DNA of 64,000 nucleotides, from assembly GCA_963924555.1 (NCBI GenBank), contig OZ004597.1, forward strand, positions 3,552,404 through 3,616,403, in the 5' to 3' direction. The notes under the pieces were generated by a model. The model did no database searches and was not told the origin of the DNA. It was given only the letters and a program-made list of their open reading frames with translations. The position numbers and the translations under genes are program-made. Below, in pieces: positions 1-16,619 of this stretch. Source of the DNA: Crambe crambe (Eukaryota > Porifera > Demospongiae > Poecilosclerida > Crambeidae). The stretch's first letter is position 1. Each line of letters starts with the position of its first letter.

Positions 1-177
1 AACGGTTTTTCTCAACATGTGGTAGATTTTTATCTTGAACCTGCTGGAAATAGACAGGAAGACCTACTGAATTACGTATATCAAAAGCTATTGAAGAACA
101 GGAGCAAAAACCCTGTGGGTGCAGTAGCATCAAGTAATAATGATAATGTCGACCATGCAGTGTTGGTTATAGTTTGA
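1..177 (+). CDS. 3' end of an unknown gene, cut by the left edge
   Basis: Reading frame 1 is open from the first base for 58 codons and ends at TGA 175-177. The visible peptide starts NGFSQHVVDFYLEPAG and ends HAVLVIV. I do not recognise a family. The composition is ordinary (mixed charged and hydrophobic, a Ser/Asn-rich patch near the end). The lack of an upstream stop fits a last exon, but an open frame of this length can also occur by chance, so the call is weak. Confidence 0.3.
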   Translation, partial: NGFSQHVVDFYLEPAGNRQEDLLNYVYQKLLKNRSKNPVGAVASSNNDNVDHAVLVIV

Positions 178-1436
178 GTGTGTGATGTATAGTATGCTTA
201 CTCCATTTTGATCTCATAAAATCTCGAGGGCAAGGAAGTTTATAAATTTGCATTATGCAGTGTTGTGCTGCATGAGTAAGGATTTGCACCTCTAGGTTAA
301 CCTTTTTAGAGCAAGAAATCAACTAATGTATCGCATTATGTACCATACTGAGCAAGGATTTGCTCACCCTCAGTTCTGAATAACTACAGTCTGTTATGGA
401 ATGCAACACCATGTAAATACTTGGCTATAATAAGGTTTGCTGTTTGGTTGTTTGTGGATAATCTAGAAGGCTAGCTAGCTTAACCTGAGATCTATAATGG
501 AAATCTCTATGTCTATCAGGCATCCTGTACAGCAAGTTTATTTTAATGAGGGAAAAAATTAGTCTATCTATTGAAAAATTAACCACCAAAAAGTAAATGA
601 AGCCACCATGCATCATCCAAGTGCATGAGTGTGGTAGTTGTGTCAGGAGTAAGCTGGATCTAGCACTTTATCATTGGTTAGTGTCGTCTAATAACCTACT
701 CTCTGTCTTCTTCCATTCCATCATTATGCTATTCAAGTGGCAAATGCAGCTGTCTATAAGAAGCTATCGAGAAGAAGAAAAGAGGGCCATATCTCGAGAT
801 TTGTGAGGAAAATAGGCGAGTACACAAGTAAGAATGGCGATTCTTTCTCCATATTGTGCATGAACATAATGAATAGACTGCTTGTATCTACAAACTCTGT
901 TTTATCTCCAGAAAAACCCCTGCTATATGGTAGCTATAGGATTTATAGCTTGAAGATCATTGAGTAAGCGTAGCAGCCACATAATTGGCTAAGGACTTTC
1001 CATTTATTTATTGTTTACATCTCCATAGTAACCAGAGGAAGTTTCACTATAACTCTGTAATCACTTTCCCCTCCCCTCCCCTTTATATCTCATCTTGGCC
1101 TGTCATGGGAGTGAAGTAAGAATAATCAGCTCGTTGTTGGTAATGGGTAAGGGGTTACTTGACTGAAGTTCACTCTCTTTGTTACTGAACTTTTTTGAAC
1201 CGCACACAGCCATCCCTACTTTTCTTTTTTATTTAGAATAAATATATATGTTTTCCTTTATTATAATGCTGAGCAAGAACCATAATGTTTCATTGACTTG
1301 GATGTGCATACATGCTTGCCCTACAATGTGTTACATTTCCATAGTAACCAGAGGAAGTTTCCCTATCCTCTTAGTCTGACATGGCCAACCCTCAACAGAA
1401 AGGGTCTGGACTTGCTAGCATACATGACTTGTGCAG
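178..1436. other. Intergenic stretch, no gene recognised
   Basis: No convincing exon is seen. A 24-bp sequence beginning TCCATAGTAACCAG occurs twice, at about 1022-1045 and 1338-1361, and the text CATCCCTACTT near 1211 matches the ends of palindromic repeats found elsewhere in the window. The short open frames at 597-967 have no recognisable domain. Confidence 0.4.
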
Positions 1437-1642
1437 CCACAATACTCTGAGAGAGATAATTGTCACAGGAGCAAGCTAGAAGCATTAAAATCATCTGTGT
1501 ATGGTATTAGTGATCCAGCAGGTGTGACAGTTGATAACAGACGAAGCTGAGCAAAGATATGAAACTCTTGGTGTTCTGTAGTTGGAGATAAAGTTATGGT
1601 ATGTGATAGTGAATTCAAGTCTATACCACTGAGCTAAAGTAT

Positions 1643-1953
1643 ACAAGTAAGGGAAAAATCATTTCCTGAAATGAAAAAAGATGTAGGGATGACCACTGCT
1701 CAAAAAAGTAAGGAAACAAGAAGGATGGAAATGGGATCAATCTTTGTTCTGTATATCCAGCCAACAATCCCTACATATATGTCGGGTAGCTTCAGATTAT
1801 AGTGTAGTAATGTACGTATATGTAGGGATTGTTGGCTGGATATACAGAACAAAGATTGATCCCATTTCCATCCTTTTTGTTTCCTTACTTTTTTGAGCAG
1901 TGGTCATCCCTACATCTTTTTTCATTTCAGGAAATGATTTTTCCCTTACTTGT
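1643..1953. repeat. Palindromic repeat, 137-bp arms
   Basis: The left arm 1643-1779 and the right arm 1817-1953 are reverse complements with very few mismatches and no net length difference, around a 37-bp spacer. The element sits at the start of the DNA that splits the TRIM fragment. Its arms contain the ATCCCTACAT text shared by other palindromes in this window. It looks like a foldback MITE with no coding capacity. Confidence 0.75.
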
Positions 1954-2682
1954 TCCTGGTCTTTTTTATGGTTTTAGCTATGTATAGAGTTCATTCTTCT
2001 ATGTGTATGCAGGGACAGATGAAAGAAGAATAGTTCTCCAATAGCATACCAGCCCATGAATCAAGGTGTTGTGTCATTGTTGAGCTATACTTGGAGGTCG
2101 AAGATGCTGAAATAGAGTCTACCGGTAGATGGATTGGTGAATCTAAATCCCCGAGTTGATGCAGTAGTCTATCATCATTATCTAGAGCTAGCTAGAGCTA
2201 GAGCTAGAGATAGCTGAGTAATATTATAATTTCAAATACATGCGCATGCGTATTATAGAAAAGATGGCTTCCACTAGTCGAGTGCTGTGCTCCGTAGTGT
2301 CTCCTTTTTCATCGACTCTTTCGAGGATCAATGAGTAGAAAAGATCGTAGTAGTTGGTAGAATTTGGAGTGGATCTATCCAGAAATCGTAGCTGTAGCTT
2401 GAGTGGTTCGAGAGATATGGTTGTCTAAGAAGAAGAATAATGAGAAGAAGAAGAATCCAGCAATTTACCTGCTTGCCGTATTTCTGAAACGGTAAGCTCC
2501 CTGGTCCTGAAACTTGGTCTGCACATTGTAGTAGGCTCTAGTAGGCTGGATAATCATTCACAGTAGCTTTTGTTAGGTCTAAGTGGGGGAACTAAAATTT
2601 CACTTTTGTATTAGTCTATAGGCGGCGCGCGCGGCCGTCCGAGTCATCCCTACATAGAGAGTGCTACTGCACTCTCTGATAA
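1648..2682. mobile_element. About 1 kb insertion in the TRIM-NHL fragment
   Basis: The TRIM homology stops after ATACAAG (1641-1647) and resumes with AGATTGG at about 2683, so this stretch is inserted DNA. It starts with the palindrome described above and ends with a short perfect hairpin, AGAGAGTGCTACTGCACTCT with its following bases, near 2655-2678. The same terminal hairpin ends both units of the tandem repeat at 29904-30364. A 3-4 bp AAG-type repeat lies at both junctions. It may be one composite element or two nested ones. No transposase is visible. Confidence 0.5.
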
Positions 2683-2735
2683 GACAGATTGGTTCACCTT
2701 GTAAAGGCCCGGGGCAGTGGTATTCAGGACATATC

Positions 2736-3210
2736 TTTAATGAAACGTGCAAAACTGTTTCCACTTTGAAGACCTTTCAAGTGTGTATAGTTTTTTCATC
2801 TTGAAAACATGCTACAAAACTATGTATAAGAAAACTGCTTAAGGGAGGGCTATAGAGTTTATTCATAAATGCATAATACAATCCCACTATCACTCTCCTT
2901 TATGCATTCTACATTGCCTGAGCTCTGACATGAATTGCATACTTCACTATTATCAACCATTCCCCTTCATGCTCTAATGTGTATTGCACACTTTCTAACT
3001 CTACTGTCCCCTGCCACTCAACTTTATGCTCTGATGTGTATTGTACACTTCATCAACTCTATGTCCCCCATGCACTACTCTTCTTCATGGATTCTACATA
3101 TTTGCGCTCTGATGTGGGTTGCACACTTCATTACTCCAACTAAATGGGTAGTTGAATACCAGTCACACTTCATTATGTGGGAGAGACAGTTGATATTCAT
3201 GCAGTTGTAT
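2736..3210. other. Intergenic stretch with short degenerate repeats
   Basis: A text like CTCTGATGTGTATTGCACACTT recurs about four times between 2880 and 3150 in degenerate form, making a small local tandem repeat of about 60 bp. The open frame across it (2935-3231) is low-complexity repeat translation and not a gene. Confidence 0.4.
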
Positions 3211-3338
3211 GTAATAGTTAGAACACGGTAGTCTGGTGATCATGGCCAATAAACAACCGAATCCGAGGGCGCAGCCCAAGGATAAGGTTGTTTATTTGGC
3301 CATAATTACCAGGACTACTGTGTTCTAACTGTTATATA
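3211..3338. repeat. Short palindromic MITE
   Basis: The left arm reads GTTAGAACACGGTAGTC and so on from about 3217. Its imperfect reverse complement ends with GACTACTGTGTTCTAAC near 3332. The arms are about 45-55 bp around a GC-rich centre. It has no coding capacity and is of foldback MITE type. Confidence 0.6.
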
Positions 3339-3426
3339 TCCCCAGGGCGCACAATTTCATTGGTCGGTCTGTAGTTTTAGCTAGCTAGCTACCCCTTAGT
3401 TACGAAACAAAACGAAAACTCCTGCC

Positions 3427-3835
3427 ATGGCTTCTCCCTGTCCTGGGATGTGCGGTTATTCAGATGCCAACTCTATAGAACCTCGTGCTCTCGAGCCCGT
3501 TTGCGAAGACTACAACGACTACGAGGCTCAACTTGAACTCCTCCCATGCCCACCACACCCAGCTATTAACGAGTTCCTCCACCCACGTTTTGTTTTTGCT
3601 AGCGACAGTGAACTAGCTAAGCTAGCGGAAGGTATGACGCCAAAAAATACTAAACAAATACCAAATGTGCCTTAGACAATAATTTCTTCCAGTGGAAAAT
3701 TGCTATGAAGTTTCCTTGTGACCCAGTACCAGATGACTTCTTCATTTTCCAACAATCACCAGAGACAGAAATAGTAATAGTTAATGATAATGTCATTATC
3801 TTCATAATCATCTTCTTCCAACAGTCATCTTCCAA
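3427..3835 (+). pseudogene. Crypton/ZMYM-type domain fragment
   Basis: An ATG at 3427 opens a frame with a Cys/Pro-rich N-terminus followed by FASDSELAKLAEGMTPKNTK. This resembles the start of the Crypton-derived (DUF3504/ZMYM2-QRICH1-like) domain, which normally continues with a TKWAL..F..W motif. That continuation, TKCALDNNFFQW, is present from about 3661 but in another frame, so the fragment is broken by a frameshift or lacks an unseen splice. No tyrosine recombinase catalytic core follows. The family assignment rests on the motif pattern only. Confidence 0.4.
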
Positions 3836-4501
3836 TAGTCAGCTATAAACTACCAACATAATACAGAGACAGAAATAGACTCTTTAGTAATAACTAGTTA
3901 ATGACAATGTTATCTGATCATTATCTCAGGTTATCTTCATTATTATCATCTTCCGAAAGTCAGCTTCAGAAAACCTAAAATTGTTGTTATTCATAGCCTG
4001 GGGAACAGTACAGTGCGCTTATGAATCATAAAATTTAATACACTTTACCCTAAGGGAGGGAATTTATGACAGTAAGAGCACTTTTCTCTATGGGAGTAAA
4101 TATATTAGGTGGGATATATTATAGACATAACCTACAGCTATTGAATGAATCTTTTGACAACAAGTATTAATTTCCTCACTTCATAGTCTAACTATAGCAG
4201 AGCTGAATCTCTTCTTCTTGAATCTTCTTGAATGAAGTCTGCCATATAATCTTTTCCCCCACCCATCACAAGCCCTATAGAGATTACTGGAAAGTGGGAA
4301 ATCCTAGAGCAACCTTTACTTCAACCATATTACATAACAAAGTATGTACAGGAAGTATACATTCATTTCCTGATATGCCCTGAATGGCTGTGATACTGAT
4401 CTTGGAACTTCAAGATTCTGTTTGTGGATTGCAAGGATTATTTCTTCTATAGATAGTTTCCAAATTCATCTGCTTCCACTAACTGATACTAGCAAGTGGT
4501 C
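3836..4501. other. Upstream region of the TRIM-NHL gene
   Basis: No exon is recognised. The stretch 3840-3970 repeats parts of 3720-3840 (the CAGAGACAGAAATAG and TTAATGATAATG texts), a local imperfect tandem duplication of about 130 bp. The rest is AT-rich and presumably holds the TRIM promoter. Confidence 0.35.
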
Positions 4502-6730
4502 ATGGCTGAACTTGTGGATATAGTTGAAAAGAGTATGGAAGACCTTGAGAAAGAGATCACCTGTCCCGTGTGTCAAGATCACTACACTGACCCCAAGGTC
4601 CTACCTTGTCTTCATTACTACTGCAAACAGTGCATCTACAGGTTGGCCCTGAGGACTGGCCTCGACAAACCATTCTTTGAGTGTCGTAGAGATACCACCC
4701 TCCCTCAGGGGTGTGTGGACAATCTCCCAACAGCTTTCTTCATCAATCGCATGAAAGAGTTATACTCCAAGATGGAGCGAGCTCACGGTAAATTGGATGC
4801 CAAGTGTGAACTATGTTCTGAGGACAAGGCCGAAGCCTTCTGTCGACAGTGTGCCCAGTTCATCTGTGAGAAGTGTATTGAGACACATCAAAGAATGAAA
4901 AAATCATTTCCTGGGCATAGGATCGTTACTTTTGAAGAGCTGAAAGAGGGAGGGGTTAAAGAGATCACTTCACAGGAGTATCCCCTTCAGACATGCAGAA
5001 AGCATGAAGAGCTGATAAAGATGTACTGTTTTGACTGCAACTGTCTGATCTGCTGTGACTGCACCATCATGGATCACCCTCGTCCTGAACACAACTACGA
5101 ATTTGTCAAAATAGCTGCTCCTGAGATGAAGAAGAAGCTGATTCAGCAGCTAGAGCCCCTGAAGGAAGTGCAGGCTGATTACTCACGTGCAGTGGAGGAG
5201 ATACAAACTACTAAGTGTGAGATAGAGGCCCAGGGGGATTCAATAACCAATGATATTGAGAAATCATTTGAAGAACTTCATACCATCATCGAAAATCGCA
5301 AGCAAGAACTTTTGAAAGAAGCTGCAAAAAAGGTGACGCAGAAGTTGGAGCGTCTTTCTATCCAAGAAAAGAGCCTATCCACTGTTTTTGCAGTGGTCCA
5401 GAGTGTGATAGAATACACTAAACAGTCTATAGAGCATTTGGCTGAAAATGAAGTCATGTGCATGCATGCTGAGCTGGAGAATCGAATAGAGAGAAAAATC
5501 AAAGCACACTGCAAGGAAGGGAGGAGCCTGGATCCAGTGGAAGAGGTTGACATAGGGGTGGAGGTGAGCTGTGCTGAAGAACTGAAGCAGCTCTGCCAGA
5601 CTAATGCTAAAGTAATTCAACTCCCGATCGATCCTGCTAAATGTGTCATATCCGATGATGGAATGAAGACTGTTGAGATTGACAAAATGACCGAGTTTTT
5701 TATCTCCATGAAAAGTGTGCTGGTTAATGGAAAGGACACAAAACAAATGTGTGATATCACATGCCACTTGAAGTCACTTACGAATGGCTTCATTTCAAAT
5801 GTAATGTCGATCGAATCCAAGGTAATGAATATTGTATCCAGTACACACCCATCACCCATGGGCACCATGAGCTCATTGTGTTTATAAATGGACAAGAAGT
5901 AGCTGGGAGTCACTTCCCTGTATTTATCTCCATCCCTCCTACTAAGCTTGGCAAACCTGTCAAGGTGATTAAAACTGAAATGAATTATCCTTTTGATGTA
6001 ACTGTCAATTCTCTGGGAGAGATAATTGTCACAGGAGCAAATGCAATAGAAGTATACGATATGAAGGGGATACGAATGAAAAGTATCACATCGTCTACAT
6101 ATGGTATTGGTAATCCACAGTTGACAGTTGATAATGCTGACTGCATATATATAACTGACCATGACAAATGCAAGATTGTAAAACTGACTAAAGACTTGAA
6201 CCTCTTAAAGACATACAGCAGTGACCAAGTGTCTGGGTTAAGAGGTTTGACTGTGGTTGGAGATAAAGTTATGGCCTGTGATGATAAAAATGACTGTATT
6301 CATGTCTACACCACTGAACTAAAGTATATAAGACGGATTGGTTCTCCTGGTAAAGGGCCGGGGCAGTTCAATGGTATTGAGGACATATCTTCAGACCAAC
6401 ATGGCAACCTCTATGTCAGTGATTATGGGAACTCTCGTATCCAAGTCCTCAATAATGGTGGTGAATTCCTGCGTTTATTAGGTTGTGATGTGAATGGTAT
6501 GAATAGATTGAGTGGTCCAAGTGGTGTATGTGTGTAGCTGGTCAGTACGTTTATATTGCTAATTGGAAGAACCACTGCATATCAGTGTTCACCACTGAGG
6601 GGGCATATGTTACCTCATTTGGACGATGGGGTAGTGAAGTAGGTGACTTTAAGCATCCATGGGGAGTGTGTTGATAAAGACAATTTCGTATATGTTTGTG
6701 ACTATGATAATAATAAAATTTAGGATTGAA
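4502..6730 (+). pseudogene. TRIM-NHL gene (RING, two B-boxes, coiled coil, filamin, NHL), damaged
   Basis: The reading frame opens at ATG 4502 with a RING finger (CPVC..H..CKQC, residues about 19-65), two B-box-like zinc regions (about residues 100-210), a coiled coil (about 210-340), a filamin-type domain and several NHL repeats. This is the TRIM2/3/71-like ubiquitin-ligase architecture. It is unspliced, as is common for TRIM genes. Three frame changes are evident: one in the filamin domain near 5785-5800 (the frame moves to the one starting at 5761), one near 6530, and one near 6680 just before the last NHL repeat fades. The RING also lacks its usual C-P-x-C end (FFECRRD instead), so a zinc ligand is missing. 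It is a pseudogene, or less likely a gene with several sequencing errors. No transmembrane or PRY/SPRY domain is present. Confidence 0.75.
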
Positions 6731-6949
6731 CAATTATATCTTCTCATAAATAATATTTTCTCATATCAGGGAGTACAATAGCTCTCTCTATGTAGGGATG
6801 ACCTACTTTGGCATAGTCTGACACCCCTATACTACTCTTATGTCACCTAAGAATACTTATTAAATACTAATTAAAGTTCCAGTATAATGCCTATGTTGAA
6901 CTACAAATGATGTTACAGTTGGTAATTGAATAACCAAGATCCAATACAG

Positions 6950-9483
6950 TTATCCACACATAGACACACCTACAGATATAGTCCTTGAACTCATTGATTT
7001 TCCAATTTTGTCAAACTTCTCTTTGAGCTTCCCACAGTTGATGACAAACACAAGTTGGAGTACTGGAATCATCATGTACATTATCCATGACAAAATTATT
7101 CCAGCAGGATTATAGACCTTATCAAGGGCTGGCTTCTTGCACTCCATGTTAGCACTTGCACATGCATAGTAGGAGAACAGTTTATCTTGTATGTCTTGGA
7201 AAGCACCTCCAAAGAAGGATGTTTGTGAAGAGAAGCTGATATTCAGTATCGTGAAGTAACAGAGTGTTACTAGTAATTTCTTTTCAGCTGTACTAACTTG
7301 GACTTTATTTGCTTCATGATGTTGCTATTGAAATAAGAAAAGCTTTAAGACCTTGTATTAGTTATGATTATTCTCCAATGGAGTCTACAGTACTGATATC
7401 CTTTAGGTTACATAGATTTGCTACCTTATAAAATTTCCAGAATATCAACACCAAGAAGGTGACTCCAGCAGCAACCATGAAGTTGAATGGTAGAACCTCT
7501 GTGTAGAACTGAATGTCTTTTTTGATGGTTGCACATGAGTGTGGAGGATACAGGGACACACGGTATCCAAACCTCCTCTGGTGATCATGGACGGTGGAAA
7601 GAACAGTTATAAGAGGCGAGAGAGCAGGTGCCAGCAATCCCACCAGAATCAAGGCTATGTGAACGTACTTCATTTTCTTTGAATTCATGAAATTCTTAGC
7701 TCGAAGGGGGAAGAATATCAGGCAAAAGATGCTTATGATGTGCAATAACCACCAAATTATCAATTGAATGAACACGTAGGTATAAATAACACCTGTATAT
7801 TAGATACATAAAAACTTTTATAAGACCAGATGGTGATTTAAAGGCTTAAATTTTTGTGACTCATTTACAGAATTCTGGATGAAAAATTATGGTCTGTTAC
7901 ATGCATGTGTGTACAATTGAACACTTATCAATTGTTTCTCTAGAACCATGCATGGCTTTCTTTGGGATCTTAGCTCTATAGATAGCTACCTTGAAATACG
8001 CAGTAAGGTGTCGGTGTCATAATATTTTCTATCAAGTCCTTGGAACTGCAGTAGAGTGCATATCTATCGAAGTAGCCAATCAAGACAGAAGCGTCTGCAA
8101 TTAATATCAGACTAAGAGTGAACAAATCCTCTGATTCTTGTGAAAAAATTCACAATATGAAAATTCCGTACTTACAAATTACAAGTCCAGCTATGGCCAT
8201 GTATGTGACCAATACAGATGGGAACTTCAGCCTACATCGATAATATTGTATTTGCAGTCATAATAGTAGAAACAAATCATACTTATGGTGGCATATAGTA
8301 ATTAACCCTCAATGTTCATTCACTAGAGGGTTATAGTAGTCTGTTAGTGTGTCAATGGGTTGATCCATGTTACTGCTGTATTCTTCTAAGAAGTCCTTCA
8401 GTGTATCATGCAGACTCTATTAATGCCATAATTATTTAAAGAACACTCAATCTACTCAATGTATGTTGTTACTAAAGAAGTAACTACCAATGTTGTTATT
8501 ATAACTTTCCCAATGTTTATAATAATTGTACTTGCTCTTTGATTCTGAAATAGTACTTTCGGAAAGCTACTATGAGTACCACATGATTTCTTACACTGAT
8601 TTGTGACGTATGCATGATACTATTACCACCAGCAAATTCACCAGAAATCCAATGCTGGAGGTAAGCGCCACTGTACAGTCTATGGCAGTTGTTGCAGGAG
8701 CAGAGTAAGATTTCCATGCATAGCAGTTTGGAACACAATAGTTCTTCTTCTCTTCAAAGTAGAAATCTTCATTGACACATTGGGACTCTGAAGAATTGCC
8801 CATTCTAAGTGAAGAATTGCTCATTCCAAGTGATTTTCCTGGTAGATAAAGATTATGTACTTATGTTCATATTACATCATATCATGAGTATACCTCTCCC
8901 CATTAACACTGTACTTGGCCTTCAAGCACTCCCCAGCACTCCTCATTAACACTGCATTAGCCTCTACTCAACAACTTGTTCCAAACATTTAAATTCTCAC
9001 TATATCAGTGAGTGTCACCCTCCTCCTTTCATGAAGGATATAGTTTTCAGTTAGCTATAGCAACCCCATCTTTATGAATATATTATGGGGTCATGCCTTA
9101 ATAATAAAGACAGACCATGTTTTTTATAGTATCAAAATGAGCAGGTTATTATGTTTCTACAACTGAAAAGGCTCCACTATGAAAGTTCATAGCTACCTGT
9201 CGATTCCTGTAAGTAACTTTTGTTAGTTGCATTTCCTGTCTCATTAATCGTTAGCCAAGTGTTATCCTGCAAGATAGATAATTCATTGGGTGGCCAAGCT
9301 ACATAGTACATAGTATATTTAACTCACTGTCACTTGTATTGTGATTGATGTGAGGTAGAAGACAAGGAAGAGCACAATGGTAAAGGCCCACATTAAAAAT
9401 ATGAGCAGACCAACTACAATCTTGTCTATTGTTACATACTTTTTGATAGTGATTATCGTAACTTTAGCACCACTTCTTATCAT
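6950..9483 (-). CDS. Seven-transmembrane orphan receptor, diverged member 1
   Basis: Seven exons on the minus strand join in frame: 9328-9483, 9197-9266, 8595-8838, 8176-8231, 7990-8094, 7425-7792 and 6950-7324, giving 457 residues with GT-AG introns in phases 0,1,2,1,1,0. Exon 1 starts MIRSGAKV and holds a hydrophobic segment. Exon 2 is a short ectodomain with N-glycosylation sites (NET, NAT, NKS). Exon 3 carries YCVPNCYAW and the first core membrane helix. Exons 4-7 give helices 2-7. The exon layout and the FPS, EYTC/LYCS and KKLLV positions match the close paralogues downstream, so it is the same family despite low identity. It probably signals from the plasma membrane; ligand and G protein are unknown. 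Expression likely shares a divergent promoter with the C2 gene. Confidence 0.8.
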
Positions 9484-9785
9484 TGTAAGGATCCACTTGT
9501 CTCTTGCAGAATGCTTATTGATAACTATATGCTCAGTTAGGCCAAAATCACTCGATAGCTACTCTGCATGTGCAGGCATGTATGGGATAATACTGGGAAT
9601 ATATTATAGTGTGTTATATAAATACTTTTATTGGGAAATATAATAGTATTCATAATATTGCTATCAGATTGGAGCAGATGGGAAGATCTTGTGATTTAAA
9701 TATTATGGTCACAGTAATAGGCAGATACGCATGATTCAAGTAGTATTAAATACAGAGTAAAGGCATTTTTTAATATTAATATTAG
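9484..9785. promoter_or_regulatory. Divergent promoter region between receptor and C2 gene
   Basis: The receptor ATG (minus strand, 9481-9483) and the first certain C2 exon (plus strand, from 9786) are about 300 bp apart. A candidate first C2 exon, ATG 9678 to ACA 9713 followed by GTAATA, would join exon 9786 in phase 0 across a 72-bp intron and would shrink the gap to about 195 bp. The stretch is AT-rich. No clear TATA or initiator is claimed. Confidence 0.45.
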
Positions 9786-15286
<5,501 letters not shown>

Positions 15287-15580
15287 TGTGAGATACATCT
15301 AAACAAAAGGCAGTTTTAATTATCATAGCTGATCATAATTATGTTCTGAATTATTATTGGATCTGTATGTTATCAAAATTGTTGGCTTAAGCCATTAATT
15401 GGATTATTTTTTTTATTGAAATGTGTAAATAGAAAGCTGTAAATTTAATATGAAAGTTGTTGACATGAATTAGCTGAAAAGCAAGTTACTTTAAAGTATG
15501 AATATGAAGCTATATGTTTGGTCAGTCATAACATGTATCATGCACACATCTAGCCTGATAGCTATCTGTCATTATTGATT

Positions 15581-15622
<42 letters not shown>

Positions 15623-15624
15623 AC
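15287..15624. other. 3' region of the C2 gene with a poly-T tract
   Basis: AT-rich probable 3' UTR and spacer between the convergent C2 gene and the truncated receptor copy. A run of about 35 T lies at 15584-15618, next to the break point of the receptor fragment, and may mark the edge of an inserted or duplicated segment. Confidence 0.5.
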
Positions 15625-16361
15625 AGTAGCTATAATATATCATATAACATATGAGAATAGAAGGAAACTTGATCCTGCAGGACGAAGAGAAATTTTGTAA
15701 ATATACACTGTAGCTGTGATATAATAATCTAACACATTTTCTTATATCTGAAGCGTGATACTGTCAGTGCCAGTAATCACGTTAAAATGCCAAAGGCATT
15801 TAAGTATCCATGTGGCATTGAGCCAGACCATTTATAACAATCAAGAACACATGCAGTATCCCTTATCTTGTTTGCAGTATCCCTTATCTTGTTTGCAGTA
15901 GAAACCATCACTGCATTCTACATACAACATGTCATTTTACTTCACGTTAAGTTGCATGAATGTCACTATATGATTATAGTAAGTAGTGGTAAGTATTTTG
16001 CCACAGAATACAATGACAACATATTTTCATCATTTTTTTTTCCAGTGATGGATTCTCTCACTATGGTAACTAAGTATTATAGCTATACCCACCTGATGAA
16101 ATATTCGAGTCATTAAGTGATGATGGAAAGCTATCACTGCAGTTATATGGTATATCATCAGTGGTAGTTTTGTTTCAGTCCACTGTAGCAGTCTAGGAGG
16201 CAGACAGACATGTAAAGTCATGCATCAATATAGTATTTAGCTATCCACTCACGTAATATTTTTGCTTGCAGAAGATTATGATCTGCACAGCTGCTGGTCC
16301 CCATATTACAGCTATTAGTAAACAAAGTAAGATTATCTGACTTAGAGCGAGAGGATGGCAT
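15625..16361 (-). pseudogene. 5' fragment of a 7TM receptor paralogue (exons 1-4 only)
   Basis: Exons equivalent to receptor exons 1 to 4 can be matched by sequence: exon 1 about 16265-16361, exon 2 about 16095-16195, exon 3 about 15735-15917 and exon 4 15625-15674. Exons 5-7 are absent; the fragment stops just short of the end of the C2 gene. Exon 1 has a deletion that shifts its frame. Exon 3 carries a direct duplication of a TATCCCTTATCTTGTTTGCAG-like text of about 20 bp, and its donor is weakened. This is a dead partial duplicate. Its nearest relative is the 5' part of the receptor at 26226-31211, and homology continues upstream of both. Confidence 0.75.
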
Positions 16362-16619
16362 AGTTTGTATAATCAGTGAAGAAAGTGCAGATAACAGTTT
16401 TAATAATAACTTAATTTATAATACTTATTTTATTTTATCATGAAACTGAAACTGTGGATTTGTTGATCTAGCTATAAACTGTGAATAGCAATTGTGATAG
16501 TAGGAAAGTCTCAGGTAGTTCAGCTTATAGTTTGAGTCTCTGATTCATGGTTGGTTGCTGGTCATGATTCAACCACCCTAGAAATATATTTTGTACCACC
16601 TCATCCGAGAGACACTTTT

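Larger units (their letters stand above)
1437..2735 (+). pseudogene. TRIM-NHL gene fragment split by an insertion
   Basis: Bases 1437-1647 match the NHL-repeat region of the TRIM gene at about 6008-6332 (for example GAGAGATAATTGTCACAGGA and GGAGATAAAGTTATGG), with internal deletions and frame changes. The match resumes at about 2683-2735, corresponding to about 6333-6390. The two halves are separated by roughly 1 kb of unrelated DNA. No open frame survives. This is a dead partial copy of the neighbouring TRIM gene. Confidence 0.7.

Noticed and set aside
5278-6173. Minus-strand open frames under the TRIM gene
   Set aside because: They are shadows of the TRIM coding strand, without domains.
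9377-9643. Plus-strand 88-codon open frame with a hydrophobic stretch
   Set aside because: It lies antisense to exon 1 and its upstream flank in the minus-strand receptor, whose exon joins the rest of the gene in frame with good splice sites.
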